A stretch of 64,000 bases of DNA. It comes from Luteolibacter yonseiensis (lineage in GTDB: Bacteria > Verrucomicrobiota > Verrucomicrobiia > Verrucomicrobiales > Akkermansiaceae). Location: the NCBI RefSeq assembly GCF_016595465.1, contig NZ_JAENIK010000012.1, positions 1,106,302 to 1,170,301 of the forward strand, read 5' to 3'. Under the pieces are notes generated by a model. That model had not been told where the DNA came from. It saw only the letters and a program-made list of their open reading frames with translations, and did not search any database. Position numbers and translations under genes: made by a program. Of the stretch, positions 1 through 9,078 are shown one piece after another; positions within the stretch are counted from its first letter, which is position 1, and every line of letters begins with the position of its first letter.

Positions 1-83
1 TGGTGCCCGAGCCAAGCGCATGTCTGCTCGGTCTCGCCGGCACGGTGGGCCTGCTGGTCCGCAGGCAGCGCAGATCCGCCTGA
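1..83 (+). CDS. C-terminal end of a PEP-CTERM protein (5' part outside window)
   Basis: Reading from base 3, the frame gives VPEPSACLLGLAGTVGLLV followed by RRQRRSA and a TGA at 81-83. This is the classic PEP-CTERM sorting signal: the VPEP motif, a hydrophobic stretch of about 15 residues and a basic tail. Such signals direct secreted proteins to exosortase processing. Only this tail is in the window, so the protein's function cannot be stated. A second PEP-CTERM protein lies at 45438-46115. The 135 bases after the stop contain no gene. Confidence 0.85.
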   Translation, partial: VPEPSACLLGLAGTVGLLVRRQRRSA

Positions 84-218
84 ACGGTGGGGGCGTCGTC
101 GTTCTGTCCGGCGGATCAGCCTTGGGACAGGATATCCCCGGCAAGCGGCGTTCAGGCTGACGCGCTCCTCACAGCCACCGCTTGACTATCCATCTCCCGC
201 GCCAAACGCTCATCCCGC

Positions 219-2120
219 TTGTTTTCCGATCGCCCATCTCCACCCAAAGTCGGGATACGTTTTCCTACATGGACTTCGTATGGCTCCCGGCTGATGGAAG
301 GCGTGACCGACTACCTGCGGGCGCGGGAGCCATGGACGCTCGTCACTGAAAACGACTCGTTCGGTGAAATGGAGGCGATCCGCATCGACCGGCACTGGAA
401 CGGAGACGGTGTCATTCTCTTCCGCGCCACGCAGGAGGAGCTCTCCGCGTTCCGCCAGCGCGGCGTGGCAGTGGTCATCACCAGCACGGAGGGACCGTCG
501 GATGGGTTTCCCCGGGTGATTCCGGACAACCACCACGTCGGGCGGATCGCGGCGGAACATCTCGTCGCCTGCGGACTGGAAAACCACGCGTTTCTCGCAC
601 GCGGGGAGACGATTTACCGCGAACAGGAATACGCTCCGGGCCTCCGGCGTTACGCGCGGGAGCGGCTCGGCGGATTCCGGGAACGCCTCGCCGAATTCGC
701 CCGCCAGCCGTCGGTCCACTACCTTCAAGGGCGCCCGCTTTGGAAAAAGGACACATGGCGCGAGGTCGAGGCGGAAACAGCCGAATTCCTCCGCCGCCTG
801 CCCAAGCCCTGCGGCTTGTTCGCCGTTGACGATGCGCTTGCCAGCGTGGCCATCCGCGCGGCGGCAGGGCTGGGCATCCGGGTGCCGGAGGATCTGGCCG
901 TCATTGGTTTCGGCGATGACCCGGCCTACTGCTTCTCCTCCTCACCCGCGCTCAGCACGATCGTCTATCCGGCTTTCCCGATCGGCAGACATGTCGCGGA
1001 ACTTTTGGAACAACAGATGTCCGGGAGCGGTCTCCAGACGGACAATCTCCGCACCACCGTCGCACCCGGCGCCGTCATCGTCCGCCGCTCCAGCGATACC
1101 CTTGGCACCGTCGATCCGAGCATCCAAGGCATCATCCGCCGGATACGGTTGGAAGCGCCCCGTGATCCGATCCGCGTTTCCGAACTCGTCGCGGGCAGTC
1201 CTCTTTCCCTCACCACCATCAAGGCCCGTTTCTCAGCCGCTCTCGGGCACGGTCCGAAACAGGAAATCCAAAGGGTCCGTCTCGCCCACCTCCGCACCCT
1301 CCTTCTCGAACCACGGTTTTCCTTTGCCCAAATCGCGGAACACATGGGCTTCGTCTCTTGTCATGAAATGGGACGCTTCTTCACCCGCTCGACCGGTGAG
1401 AGCCCCTCCTCATTCCGCGAACGTGAAGTGAGGAACGAATCACCGTCTCCAACCCGTCCCAGGTGGGCCGTGGTTTTTGATCTCGATGGTACGCTCATCG
1501 ACTCGGAACCTCTCTACTTCGAAGCCTACCGGACGGCTTTCGCGGCCCAGGGAATGGAACTGACGGAGGAAACCTACGCCCGGGATTTCATCGGTGCGTC
1601 GAACACAGCCATCGAACAGCAGCTCATCTCGACAGCAGGTGCCGGCTTCGATGCCGCAAGGTTCCGGACCGACTGGCGCGACAGCCTCGGACAGATCCTC
1701 CGATCCACTCCCCTGCCTCCCCTCCCCGGCGTGGTCGCCTGCCTGGAAGCGCTCTGCGAGCGGTCCGTTCCCCTCGGCATCGCGAGTTCCAGCGACGTGG
1801 CGGACATCGACACTTGTCTGCATGCCGCCGGACTGGCGGGCTATTTCTCCGCCCGGTCAGGAGGCGACGAGGTGCCGCAGGGCAAGCCAGCGCCGGATGT
1901 TTTCCTACTCACGAGCCGGCGCCTCGGAGCCGATCCCTCCATCTGCCTCGCGATCGAAGACAGCGAAAGAGGCGCCGCCGCCGCCACCGCGGCAGGAATG
2001 AAGGTGGTCCGGGTCGGGAACAACCCGGGAAACGAAGTTCCCGGATCCCGATCGATCATCCGGATTTCCTCATTGGAGGACATCGACTGGCATGCGTTCA
2101 TGCCGTTTCCGGTCTCTTAG
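219..2120 (+). CDS. XylR-type/AraC transcriptional regulator fused to a HAD phosphatase
   Basis: 633 residues in one uninterrupted frame. Residues ~10-290 form a LacI/XylR-type periplasmic-binding-protein fold for ligand sensing (VIPDNHHVGRIAAEHL, LFAVDDALAS, VIGFGDDP). Residues ~305-405 are an AraC-type double helix-turn-helix (SLTTIKARF, FAQIAEHMGF, ESPSSFRE). Residues ~415-625 are a HAD-superfamily hydrolase of the beta-phosphoglucomutase/phosphatase type: DLDGT with D421 and D423, the IASSS motif, GKPAPDVF with the conserved lysine, and IEDSERG. All HAD motifs are present, so the domain looks catalytically competent. The start is a TTG at 219; the next in-frame upstream stop is at 183-185 and no ATG precedes the conserved KVGIRFP strand. 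XylR-type regulators normally stop after the HTH, so the HAD tail is unusual. A likely role is sensing a sugar and dephosphorylating or isomerising its phosphate; the substrate is unknown. Confidence 0.9.
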   Translation: MFSDRPSPPKVGIRFPTWTSYGSRLMEGVTDYLRAREPWTLVTENDSFGEMEAIRIDRHWNGDGVILFRATQEELSAFRQRGVAVVITSTEGPSDGFPRVIPDNHHVGRIAAEHLVACGLENHAFLARGETIYREQEYAPGLRRYARERLGGFRERLAEFARQPSVHYLQGRPLWKKDTWREVEAETAEFLRRLPKPCGLFAVDDALASVAIRAAAGLGIRVPEDLAVIGFGDDPAYCFSSSPALSTIVYPAFPIGRHVAELLEQQMSGSGLQTDNLRTTVAPGAVIVRRSSDTLGTVDPSIQGIIRRIRLEAPRDPIRVSELVAGSPLSLTTIKARFSAALGHGPKQEIQRVRLAHLRTLLLEPRFSFAQIAEHMGFVSCHEMGRFFTRSTGESPSSFREREVRNESPSPTRPRWAVVFDLDGTLIDSEPLYFEAYRTAFAAQGMELTEETYARDFIGASNTAIEQQLISTAGAGFDAARFRTDWRDSLGQILRSTPLPPLPGVVACLEALCERSVPLGIASSSDVADIDTCLHAAGLAGYFSARSGGDEVPQGKPAPDVFLLTSRRLGADPSICLAIEDSERGAAAATAAGMKVVRVGNNPGNEVPGSRSIIRISSLEDIDWHAFMPFPVS

Positions 2121-2197
2121 GTTCCGGCGAAATTGCCCAAGATCCGTCGCTTCTGCCCGTTGCCGTCGTTTTTCCTCCCACCCAGTGTGAAGGAAAG

Positions 2198-4153
2198 ATG
2201 ATCCTCAAAACTCTCTCCAACATACGACATCTCCTGGTTTCCATGGCTTTGGCAGGAAGCGCCTGTGCGGCCCCGGCCGTCAGCCTCAGCAAAACAAGCT
2301 ATGAACCCGGTGAAAACATCACGGTGAACTTTTCCGGCGGCCCCGGAAATACCAAGGACTGGATCGGCATCTATTCCCCGGGGATCACTCCGAGCGGCAA
2401 TCCGGTTTCCCTGCTGTGGTTTTACACCAATGGTACGAAAACCGCGAGCGGGAGCTTCCCCTCGGGTTCGGTGACCTTCAATAATCCGACCTTGGGGGCC
2501 GGCACCTACGGCGTCTACTTTCTCGCCAATGACGCCTACGGAATCCTCGCGGGCCCGGTCACCCTGACGATCGCCAACAGCACCCCCTCCACCTGGCGGA
2601 CTTCCTCCATCCGCCTCCGTCATGCGGTTGCCGGCACCGCTTATTCGGCGAAGATCTCGGCATTCGCCACCCCCGCCACCGTCCGCAGCTTCACCAAGGT
2701 GGAAGGACCGTCGTGGTTGAACGTTTCCGCGGCGGGTGTCATTTCTGGAACGCCAGGCATCACGGACGCCGGGATCCAAACGGCACGCATCCGCCTCGCT
2801 GGTGCTGCGGGAGTTCCGACCGCCGACATTCCGCTGACGTTTGAAGTCTTCCCGGCAGGTCAGGAGCATATCTCCCGGCTCAAGGTAATGAGCTACAACG
2901 TCTGGAAAGAATGGTCACAGGTGAAAGACGGGTTTCAAAAAGGGGTGAATTCCATCCTCCAGGCGGATGCGGACATCGTGGGTCTTCAGGAATCCTCCGC
3001 CACCCAGGCGCAGGCGCTTGCCGATGAACTCGGCTGGTATCGCGCGACAAGCGGCACCGGCAGCACGCAGGTGGTCAGCCGTTATCCGATTGTGGAGAAC
3101 TTCAATGCCGGGATCGGCGTGGGAGCGCGCATCCGCGTGGCCACAAGTCCGGAACGTGACATGGTGATGCTGAACTGCCATCTGGATTATCTCTATTACG
3201 GACCTTACGCCGCCCGTGTCGCAGGAGCAACGCCGCAGAGTGTTCTGGCGGAGGAAGCACGCTCGGCCCGGGATACCCAAATGGCCGCCGTACTCCAGGC
3301 AATGACCTCCCGCCTCGCTGCGGCGGACCAACTGCCTGTCGTGTTGACCGGTGACTTCAACGTGCCGTCACACCTCGACTGGACCGCCGCCACGGCATCC
3401 AGCCACGGCGGAGTCGGCCCGGTCGCATGGCCGGTCAGCACGCGCATCCACGCCGCAGGTCTCCTTGATTCGTTCCGCATCGCCCATCCGGACCCCGCTT
3501 CCGATCCGGCCAATTCGTGGTCCAGCATCCACAAGGGCACCGAAGCGCAGGACCGCATCGACTTCATCTATTACAAGGGCAAGGCATTGCGGGTGCTGGA
3601 CTCCGAGATGTTCGCCACCGCGGTGGAAACCAAAGTGGGAGCCTGGGGCACGGATGTCACCCCCGTCCTCAACAACACCTGGCCATCCGATCACTTCTCG
3701 ATGGTCACGACCTATGCCCTCGCCTCGGCGGATACCGATGGAAACGGCGTCAGCGACGCATGGGAACAACGCTGGTTCCAGTCCCTCGGCAGCATCCCCC
3801 AAGGCGATGCGAACAACGACGGCCTGAGCAACCGCACATCGATGCTGCTCGGTCTGCCGCCTGTCGGGGCATCCGGCCATGCCGTGGAATTCTCCCCGAG
3901 CGCGACGTCCGCCGTGCCCGACCTATCCTTCCATGTTTCCGACCTCGCGCTGGGCAACGGGCTGCGTTTGCAACGTTCGGAAAATCTCACGCAGTGGACC
4001 ACGGTCTGGTCATTTGATGAAGATCCATTGTTGAAGAGTCCCACGCTGTCGGTCATCGAGCGTCTGTTCCCGGCACGGTGGAAACTGCATCTGCGGAACC
4101 TCCCGGCACCGACAAACGGTGTGAGCAGCTTTTACCGACTTTCTCATTTTTAA
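2198..4153 (+). CDS. Secreted endonuclease/exonuclease/phosphatase family protein
   Basis: 651 residues. The ATG at 2198 has an AAGGAAAG ribosome site just upstream and is followed by a signal peptide ending near SACAAP. Residues ~28-125 are a beta-sandwich with a WIGIY motif, and ~135-225 a putative Ig (He_PIG-like) domain (GPSWLNVSAAGVISGTP). Residues ~228-510 are an EEP catalytic domain: MSYNVW, ADIVGLQE (metal-binding Glu), LNCHLDY, LTGDFNVPSH (Asp/Asn), RIDFIYY and the terminal WPSDHFS histidine. The tail has dockerin-like acidic repeats (ADTDGNGVSD, GDANNDGLSN) and a C-terminal beta domain common in secreted verrucomicrobial proteins. Families with this core hydrolyse phosphodiesters or phosphomonoesters (nucleic acids, sphingomyelin, inositol phosphates); the substrate here is open. 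It lies 77 bases after the regulator, in the same direction. Confidence 0.88.
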   Translation: MILKTLSNIRHLLVSMALAGSACAAPAVSLSKTSYEPGENITVNFSGGPGNTKDWIGIYSPGITPSGNPVSLLWFYTNGTKTASGSFPSGSVTFNNPTLGAGTYGVYFLANDAYGILAGPVTLTIANSTPSTWRTSSIRLRHAVAGTAYSAKISAFATPATVRSFTKVEGPSWLNVSAAGVISGTPGITDAGIQTARIRLAGAAGVPTADIPLTFEVFPAGQEHISRLKVMSYNVWKEWSQVKDGFQKGVNSILQADADIVGLQESSATQAQALADELGWYRATSGTGSTQVVSRYPIVENFNAGIGVGARIRVATSPERDMVMLNCHLDYLYYGPYAARVAGATPQSVLAEEARSARDTQMAAVLQAMTSRLAAADQLPVVLTGDFNVPSHLDWTAATASSHGGVGPVAWPVSTRIHAAGLLDSFRIAHPDPASDPANSWSSIHKGTEAQDRIDFIYYKGKALRVLDSEMFATAVETKVGAWGTDVTPVLNNTWPSDHFSMVTTYALASADTDGNGVSDAWEQRWFQSLGSIPQGDANNDGLSNRTSMLLGLPPVGASGHAVEFSPSATSAVPDLSFHVSDLALGNGLRLQRSENLTQWTTVWSFDEDPLLKSPTLSVIERLFPARWKLHLRNLPAPTNGVSSFYRLSHF

Positions 4154-4204
4154 GCAGGATCGAAGCCCTGGCAAGGAGATGTGTGGCAGATGTGCATGAT
4201 GCCC

Positions 4205-5059
4205 TCACCAAAACAAGAAGCCCACCACCGGCACCACCAGGGTCATGTCCACCGCAGCACGGGCGGGGATGCGACCGATGCGGGGTTGTAGCCAATCGAG
4301 CAGGCCCATGAGAAACGCGCTTGATGCCGCGCAAAGAGCTGCGGATCTGATGGAAGGGTCCCCACTGACGGCGACCACGATCCCGGCGATCACGATGAAC
4401 CATGGCAGCACGTGAATCAGGACCGCACCGCGTCCGAGCTGGAGCGCGAGGGAGGTTTGACCATGACTGGCGTCCACCTCCATTTCCCAGACGGAGATGA
4501 GGGCGCAATTGGTGAAGCAGAGCAGGCAGAAAAGCAGTGCGGGCAGGCACAGGATCATGAAATGGCCGGACGCATGGACGGCGGGCGCGAGGACGCAGCC
4601 GAGGGCGAAGATCACGCCGATGCAGATTTCCTTGGGCAGGCGCAGGGGGTGATGACGGTGGAGAAGCTGGTGGGAAAACAGATAGAGCAGGGTCGGGACA
4701 AGCAGGAGCAGGCCCGCCTTGAATTCCCGGCTTTCGAGCCGGGTCAGGGCGATGAACGCGGTGGCGGCCATGGCAGCGACACCGACCCAGAAGACCGGCC
4801 AACGATGACGGATATAGAACAAATGGCGCGGCGTCTGAACGATCTCCGCTGAAAGCCGCAGCCCCTCGATCCAGCGGTCCGCCGCGTAAACAATCCAGAC
4901 GGCGAGACTAAGCAGGACCGGATCATGCCATGGCAGGCTCACACCCGCGACCCGTGCGAACAGCGCCTGCCACACCAGGGCGACGAGCGGAGCGTCGAAC
5001 GAGAGCACGGTCAGCCATTGCCACCAGAGCGGCCGACCGGGCTTGAAGGTGTGGGGCAT
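4205..5059 (-). CDS. Polytopic membrane protein, possibly UbiA-like
   Basis: 284 residues with about eight hydrophobic segments. YAADRWIEG near residue 60 vaguely resembles the first aspartate-rich motif of UbiA prenyltransferases, and the size and segment count fit, but the second motif is not clear (the best candidate is WEMEVDASHGQTS near residue 193). I therefore do not assign a reaction. It is the last gene of the leftward operon 6482-4205, only 14 bases after the DUF1348 gene. It converges with the EEP gene, whose stop is 51 bases away. Confidence 0.75.
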   Translation of the reverse strand: MPHTFKPGRPLWWQWLTVLSFDAPLVALVWQALFARVAGVSLPWHDPVLLSLAVWIVYAADRWIEGLRLSAEIVQTPRHLFYIRHRWPVFWVGVAAMAATAFIALTRLESREFKAGLLLLVPTLLYLFSHQLLHRHHPLRLPKEICIGVIFALGCVLAPAVHASGHFMILCLPALLFCLLCFTNCALISVWEMEVDASHGQTSLALQLGRGAVLIHVLPWFIVIAGIVVAVSGDPSIRSAALCAASSAFLMGLLDWLQPRIGRIPARAAVDMTLVVPVVGFLFW

Positions 5060-5073
5060 GCGGGAAAGTTATT

Positions 5074-5499
5074 TCATTGGCGCTCCCAACGGAATTTACG
5101 TTCTGCTTCGGTGATCGCCTGATCGTTGATGCTCGCGTAGCGGCGGGCCATGTAGCCGTTCTCGTCGAACTCCCAGTTTTCATTGCCATGGCTGCGCCAC
5201 CATTGGCCGCCGGCATCGTGCCATTCGTATTCGAAGCGCACGGCGATGCGGTTTCCGGTGAAGGCCCAGAGGGTTTTCTTCAACCTGTAGTCCAATTCAC
5301 GCTGCCACTTTTTCGTCAGGAAAACAACCACCTCGTCGCGCCCGTTGATGAACTCCGAGCGGTTGCGCCATTCGGTGTCCCCAGTGTAGGCGAGCGAGAC
5401 GCGTTCCGGATCGCGGCTGTTCCAAGCATCCTCGGCGGCCTGGACTTTCTTGAGGGCGGACTCTTCGGTGAAGGGTGGCAGCGGCGGGCGTGGATTCAT
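5074..5499 (-). CDS. DUF1348 / NTF2-like (SnoaL fold) small protein
   Basis: 141 residues matching the DUF1348 family of NTF2-like alpha/beta cone proteins: the [18 protein letters not shown] opening, [18 protein letters not shown] and [25 protein letters not shown] in the strands, ending RKFRWER. No catalytic activity is established for the family; the cone pocket suggests small-molecule binding. The start overlaps the stop of the PNPOx-like gene by four bases, so the two are probably translationally coupled. Confidence 0.9.
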   Translation of the reverse strand: MNPRPPLPPFTEESALKKVQAAEDAWNSRDPERVSLAYTGDTEWRNRSEFINGRDEVVVFLTKKWQRELDYRLKKTLWAFTGNRIAVRFEYEWHDAGGQWWRSHGNENWEFDENGYMARRYASINDQAITEAERKFRWERQ

Positions 5500-6092
5500 G
5501 GGGCTTGGCGGAGTTGGGATTCGAGTTCGGCGATGCGGGCCTTGAGCGGGGCGACGGCTTCCGCCACCTGGGCGGCGGTGTAGCGCGGCGTGATGTATTT
5601 CGGACAGTTCCAGTCGAAGGAAACAACCCGTATCTTGAAAATCCGTTCGGTGATTTTCACCATCTCGGGGGCGGCGACCTGTGTGACCAGTTCAGGGTGA
5701 TCGCGGGCGTCCAGCACCTTGGCATGACCCAGCAGCTTGAGCCGCACGCGGTGAGGGTAGTCCATGAAGAAGAGACAGACGCGGTCGTTTTCGGCGAGAT
5801 TGCCGGTGGTGAGCATCTGGCGGTTGCCCTTGTAGTCGGCGAAGGCGATTTCCGTGGGCGAGATGACTTTCGCAAAACCCACCGGACCGCCGCGATGCTG
5901 GACGTAGGGCCAGCCGGTCCCGCTCACGCTGGAGAGGTAGAAGCTGTCGGACGCGCCGATGAATTCGGTCTCATCCGGTCCGAGCGGATCGTCGTGCGTC
6001 GCCGGGGGGAGTGTCTGGGACCGCCCATAATAATGCTGCTGGGCGGCCAGCACTTCGGGGGTGAAGGCGACGTCGAGAAATTTATGGGCCAT
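5496..6092 (-). CDS. Pyridoxamine 5'-phosphate oxidase-like flavin-binding protein
   Basis: 198 residues of the PNPOx-like split-barrel fold, which binds FMN. Visible family features are [28 protein letters not shown] (strands and FMN phosphate region), [13 protein letters not shown] and [23 protein letters not shown]. The last ~25 residues are a short predicted coiled coil ([16 protein letters not shown]). Proteins of this subgroup are not vitamin B6 enzymes in general; many are flavin reductases or nitroreductase-like. Second gene of the operon, 18 bases after the DsrE-like gene and overlapping DUF1348 by 4 bases. Control by the divergent LysR regulator is likely from the layout. Confidence 0.9.
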   Translation of the reverse strand: MAHKFLDVAFTPEVLAAQQHYYGRSQTLPPATHDDPLGPDETEFIGASDSFYLSSVSGTGWPYVQHRGGPVGFAKVISPTEIAFADYKGNRQMLTTGNLAENDRVCLFFMDYPHRVRLKLLGHAKVLDARDHPELVTQVAAPEMVKITERIFKIRVVSFDWNCPKYITPRYTAAQVAEAVAPLKARIAELESQLRQAP

Positions 6093-6110
6093 GGTCGTGG
6101 GGATGGTGGG

Positions 6111-6482
6111 TTAGAAAACGAGCACTTGCCAGCCTTTGGTGAGGTAGTGGCGCAGGCTGAGGACACCGGACGTGCCGGCGATCGGGTTGTCATCCCTGGA
6201 ATCGATCCCACAGGCGGAGATGCCGTCCTTTGCCCCGAAGACCTCCGCACAGGCACGGGACGCGCCGGCGACGACGTCCCTCACTTCGTTGTAGAGTCCG
6301 TTCGCGGGATTGGTGATTTTCGCGAGCTCCGCAGGCCAGCGCGTGCCGGTGCCGATGAACGCGACCTCCACCTCGTCGCCCGCGCGCTTGCTTTCCGAGG
6401 CGAGCGCGAGGGCGTTGAAGGCACGGGCGAAGGCTTCTTCTCCGGCTTTTGGATCGCTGATAATGATGATGGCTGTTTTCAT
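6111..6482 (-). CDS. DsrE-family small sulfur-relay-like protein
   Basis: 123 residues starting MKTAIIIISDPKAG. The Rossmann-like DsrE/DsrF fold is suggested by the alternating strands, AFNALALASESKRAGDEVEVAFIGTGTRWP, and the Cys residues later on (ASRACAEVFG, GISACGI). Family members bind or shuttle sulfur or simply act as oligomeric accessory proteins. The frame is open further upstream, but the ATG at 6482 begins the first conserved strand. First gene of the four-gene operon; its start is 95 bases from the palindromic operator at 6577-6597. Confidence 0.87.
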   Translation of the reverse strand: MKTAIIIISDPKAGEEAFARAFNALALASESKRAGDEVEVAFIGTGTRWPAELAKITNPANGLYNEVRDVVAGASRACAEVFGAKDGISACGIDSRDDNPIAGTSGVLSLRHYLTKGWQVLVF

Positions 6483-6576
6483 GAGGGTGGTTTGTTTTGC
6501 CGGGGAATCGTTCCCGACCGACACGCGCATGGTGACGGCGTCCGGAGCTTTTGAATAATGCCGGTTCGCTGTTGCC

Positions 6577-6597
6577 GTTATGCCGGATGGGCATAAC
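6577..6597. promoter_or_regulatory. Perfect inverted repeat, likely LysR operator
   Basis: GTTATGCC, five bases, GGCATAAC: two perfect 8-base arms in the 123-base divergent region between the DsrE-like operon and the LysR gene. It includes the T-N11-A geometry typical of LysR-type regulator boxes. It sits 8 bases before the LysR start codon, so binding there should repress the regulator's own gene while activating or repressing the operon. Confidence 0.7.
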
Positions 6598-6605
6598 ATC
6601 GCGGA

Positions 6606-7517
6606 ATGATCGACCGAGTCCGCGCCCTGCTCACCGTCATCGAAGAAGGCAGCGTCAACCGCGCCGCGGTGAGGCTCCGCATCACCCAGCCCGCCTTGAG
6701 CAGGCAGATGAAACTGCTGGAGTCGGAGGTGGGAGGAAAACTGCTGGAACGCGAGACGAGCGGTGTGAAGCCTACCGGCCTCGGACACACGCTGGTCAAG
6801 GTCATGCGGCCGGTGATCGATTCCTATGAGGCCGCGCTCGCCGAGGTGCGCCGCCAGGCACGCGGTTCCGGCTCCGAACTGCGCGTCGGTTTCCTGATCT
6901 CCGCCGCGCAGTCCATTCTCACGCCCGCGATGGAGCGGCTGCGCAAGGATCACCCCGAAATCAGGCTCAAGCTCCACGACATGTCGCCGAAGGAACAGAT
7001 TGATGCGTTGAAATCGGGGGGACTCGATCTCGCGTTGATCGGCCAGGAAGGAGCCGTCGCGGCGCGGGATTTCCACAGCCTGAAGCTCTGTTCACTCGGT
7101 GTCTGCGTGGCACTCTCCAACGGCGATCCTCTTGCTTGCCGGAAGAAGATTTCCATCCGGGAACTGGCGGGCCGCGACTTCATCGGTGTGGATGAGGATC
7201 AGATGCCGGGAAGAAACCGCTGGATCACGTCGCTGTGCCGGACCGCCGGATTCAAGCCGCGGTTCATCGCAACCACGGATGGCATCACCCATGTGCTTTC
7301 AATGGTAGCCTCAGAATCCGCCGTCACCCTGCTGCCGGATTATTTCAAAACGACCAGCCATCCCGGCATCACCTTCGTGCCGGTGTCCGATGCCCGGGCG
7401 CGCTGGGATTTCATCGTGCTGTGGCAACGTGGAAAAACCACCGCCTGCACCACGGCGCTGGTGGAGGCGCTGAAGGAAGCGGCGTTGAAAATCTCAGGCT
7501 CCCCTCTCCCGCCGTGA
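6606..7517 (+). CDS. LysR-family transcriptional regulator
   Basis: 303 residues, the standard LTTR length. Residues 1-60 are the winged helix-turn-helix (AVRLRITQPALSRQMKLLESEVGGKLLER), followed by the linker helix and a two-subdomain effector domain (LRVGFLISAAQSIL, GLDLALIGQE, RFIATTDGITHVLSMVASESAVTLLPDY). Divergently oriented to the DsrE/PNPOx/DUF1348/membrane-protein operon, the usual arrangement for an LTTR and its target. The inverted repeat at 6577-6597 is a strong operator candidate. The inducer is unknown. Confidence 0.95.
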   Translation: MIDRVRALLTVIEEGSVNRAAVRLRITQPALSRQMKLLESEVGGKLLERETSGVKPTGLGHTLVKVMRPVIDSYEAALAEVRRQARGSGSELRVGFLISAAQSILTPAMERLRKDHPEIRLKLHDMSPKEQIDALKSGGLDLALIGQEGAVAARDFHSLKLCSLGVCVALSNGDPLACRKKISIRELAGRDFIGVDEDQMPGRNRWITSLCRTAGFKPRFIATTDGITHVLSMVASESAVTLLPDYFKTTSHPGITFVPVSDARARWDFIVLWQRGKTTACTTALVEALKEAALKISGSPLPP

Positions 7518-7528
7518 CTCCACCACGG

Positions 7529-7543
7529 GATCCGCGGCGGATC
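7529..7543. terminator. Short GC stem between convergent genes
   Basis: GATCCG-CGG-CGGATC is a perfect 6-bp stem with a 3-base loop in the 24-base space between the LysR stop and the convergent secreted-protein stop. There is no clear U-run on either strand, so this may be only part of a terminator. Confidence 0.3.
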
Positions 7544-8501
7544 ACCTTTGGTAGGCCGAGGCGGTCTTGAAGGGATTGTAATATCTCCCCTTCTCATCCG
7601 TCGCGTAAACGAAACCGTAACGGTCGTTCTTCTCATCCACGGGCTCCAGCAGGATTTTTCTCAGCCTCGCGGTATCGTTGTATTCCAGCAGGACCCGTGC
7701 GGTGCCGTTGATGCCCCACATCTTGAATCCGGTTCCGAACAACCCGCCGTTGGGATAGAAATCCGTGAGACCCGCCATGGCGTGGAAACAGTTGATGGCG
7801 CTCTGGTCCTTGCGGGTGAGCCGGTCGTCGGCACGATACTTGATCTTGCCACTTTCGAGCAGGCGCAACCGCTTCACCCCGAGATCAAATCCTTCCTTGG
7901 TGATCTCGTAGGGTCCCCACATGCATACGGCGTTTTTCACGTTCGCCGCGAGTTGCAGCGTTTCCTCCAGCTTGAAGCTTTTCCCCTCGACCGGCGGACA
8001 CTGGTTCCATGTGGGGAACAGGCGGGCGCCGAAGCCCTTGAAGACGCAGAGATTCGGATCGGCGGTGAAATCGTGCGGCAGCCAGCTGACGGTGAACGCC
8101 TGGAACTCGCGGTCCTTGTAGGTGCGGGTGGTGATTCCCCGGACCAGCTTGACCTGTTTGTTGTCGGGCAGCACACGGATCACCGTCATGAAAGAGTGCG
8201 AGTATCCCGGATCGTTGCCCTTGTTCTGATAGGCGAAGGGAATGATGAAATAGCGGTCACGGTTGTTCTTACCTTCGCCCAGGCGTGCGAGGATCTTGTT
8301 CTGGATGCGGCCGGCGACCTGCTGGTAGAGAGAGAGATTGTGGTTCGCGAAGTCCGCATGCTTCTGCGGCCACGCGTGCGCGGCGAAGGACAGGGAGAAG
8401 AACAAAACACCCGCCATGCAAATCCGGGTGAGGAATGAAAGGCGGCGTGCGGGTCGCGACGGGGATTTTTCCGGAGAGACGTGCGGTTGATGACCGGTCA
8501 T
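7542..8501 (-). CDS. Secreted protein of unknown function
   Basis: 319 residues. The start is placed at MTGHQPHV (8501) because a twin-basic n-region (PARRL) and hydrophobic core (LTRICMAGVLFFSLSFAAHAW) follow, giving a signal peptide cleaved near AHA-W. The mature part shows no motif I recognise; it has a conserved-looking stretch RYFIIPFAYQNKGNDPGYSHSF and several single cysteines (DPNLCVFKG, WNQCPP, NAVCMWG, AINCFHAM), which could form periplasmic disulfides. The NCFHAMAGL segment (INCFHA) recalls lipoprotein/transglutaminase-like active sites, but I do not claim that. Monocistronic, with 205 bases of upstream sequence. Confidence 0.78.
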   Translation of the reverse strand: MTGHQPHVSPEKSPSRPARRLSFLTRICMAGVLFFSLSFAAHAWPQKHADFANHNLSLYQQVAGRIQNKILARLGEGKNNRDRYFIIPFAYQNKGNDPGYSHSFMTVIRVLPDNKQVKLVRGITTRTYKDREFQAFTVSWLPHDFTADPNLCVFKGFGARLFPTWNQCPPVEGKSFKLEETLQLAANVKNAVCMWGPYEITKEGFDLGVKRLRLLESGKIKYRADDRLTRKDQSAINCFHAMAGLTDFYPNGGLFGTGFKMWGINGTARVLLEYNDTARLRKILLEPVDEKNDRYGFVYATDEKGRYYNPFKTASAYQR

Positions 8502-8706
8502 GGGATTGGGGCGGTTGGGATTGGACGAGACGGCACGAACCGTCGATTTGAAACTGATTCGACGTATATCGATTGTTAGATCAGTTGTGCAATCCAATTT
8601 TGTGGCATCGAGGGGGAAATTCGAGGCGATGAAAATTCGGACAACAATCGAGACCGTCACATTCCCTTCGGTTCCGAACATCCGGGCCGGGATGGAAACA
8701 ACACCA

Positions 8707-9078
8707 CTACCACCAAACCCGTAAATAATTGAAGCTACAGAGCAGAATGGACCCACTGATGAAAACTCCGGGAATGATGAGCAATTGAAGTAGGGAAAAT
8801 TTCAAGGTTTTCCAACGGACAACACTCGGGTGGATGTGGGCGTCAACCGAAAGCCACGCGTTGAACCAACCGGCGCCGATGGAGAAAACAACGCTGAGGC
8901 CCAGCGCAGGAACGACCAAAATATCCACCGGAAATCCGCTCCAGCCGCCTCCCCACTCCACTCCTATCAGGGAAATGACCACGAAGACGGTGGGCAGCAA
9001 CCACAGTGTGCCACGGAAAACCGTGACCGCCGGGTTCTCCGGCCGCAGCAAGGCATGATCGTTGGGCAGCGGTTTCAT
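8707..9078 (-). CDS. Small three-segment membrane protein
   Basis: 123 residues with hydrophobic segments near residues 23-42, 50-72 and 92-113 (TLWLLPTVFVVISLIGV, ILVVPALGLSVVFSIGAGW, LLQLLIIPGVFISGSILL). No recognised family. The 122 bases between it and the LolA-like gene and the lack of overlap suggest it is not part of the polyketide operon, although it is transcribed the same way. Confidence 0.6.
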   Translation of the reverse strand: MKPLPNDHALLRPENPAVTVFRGTLWLLPTVFVVISLIGVEWGGGWSGFPVDILVVPALGLSVVFSIGAGWFNAWLSVDAHIHPSVVRWKTLKFSLLQLLIIPGVFISGSILLCSFNYLRVWW

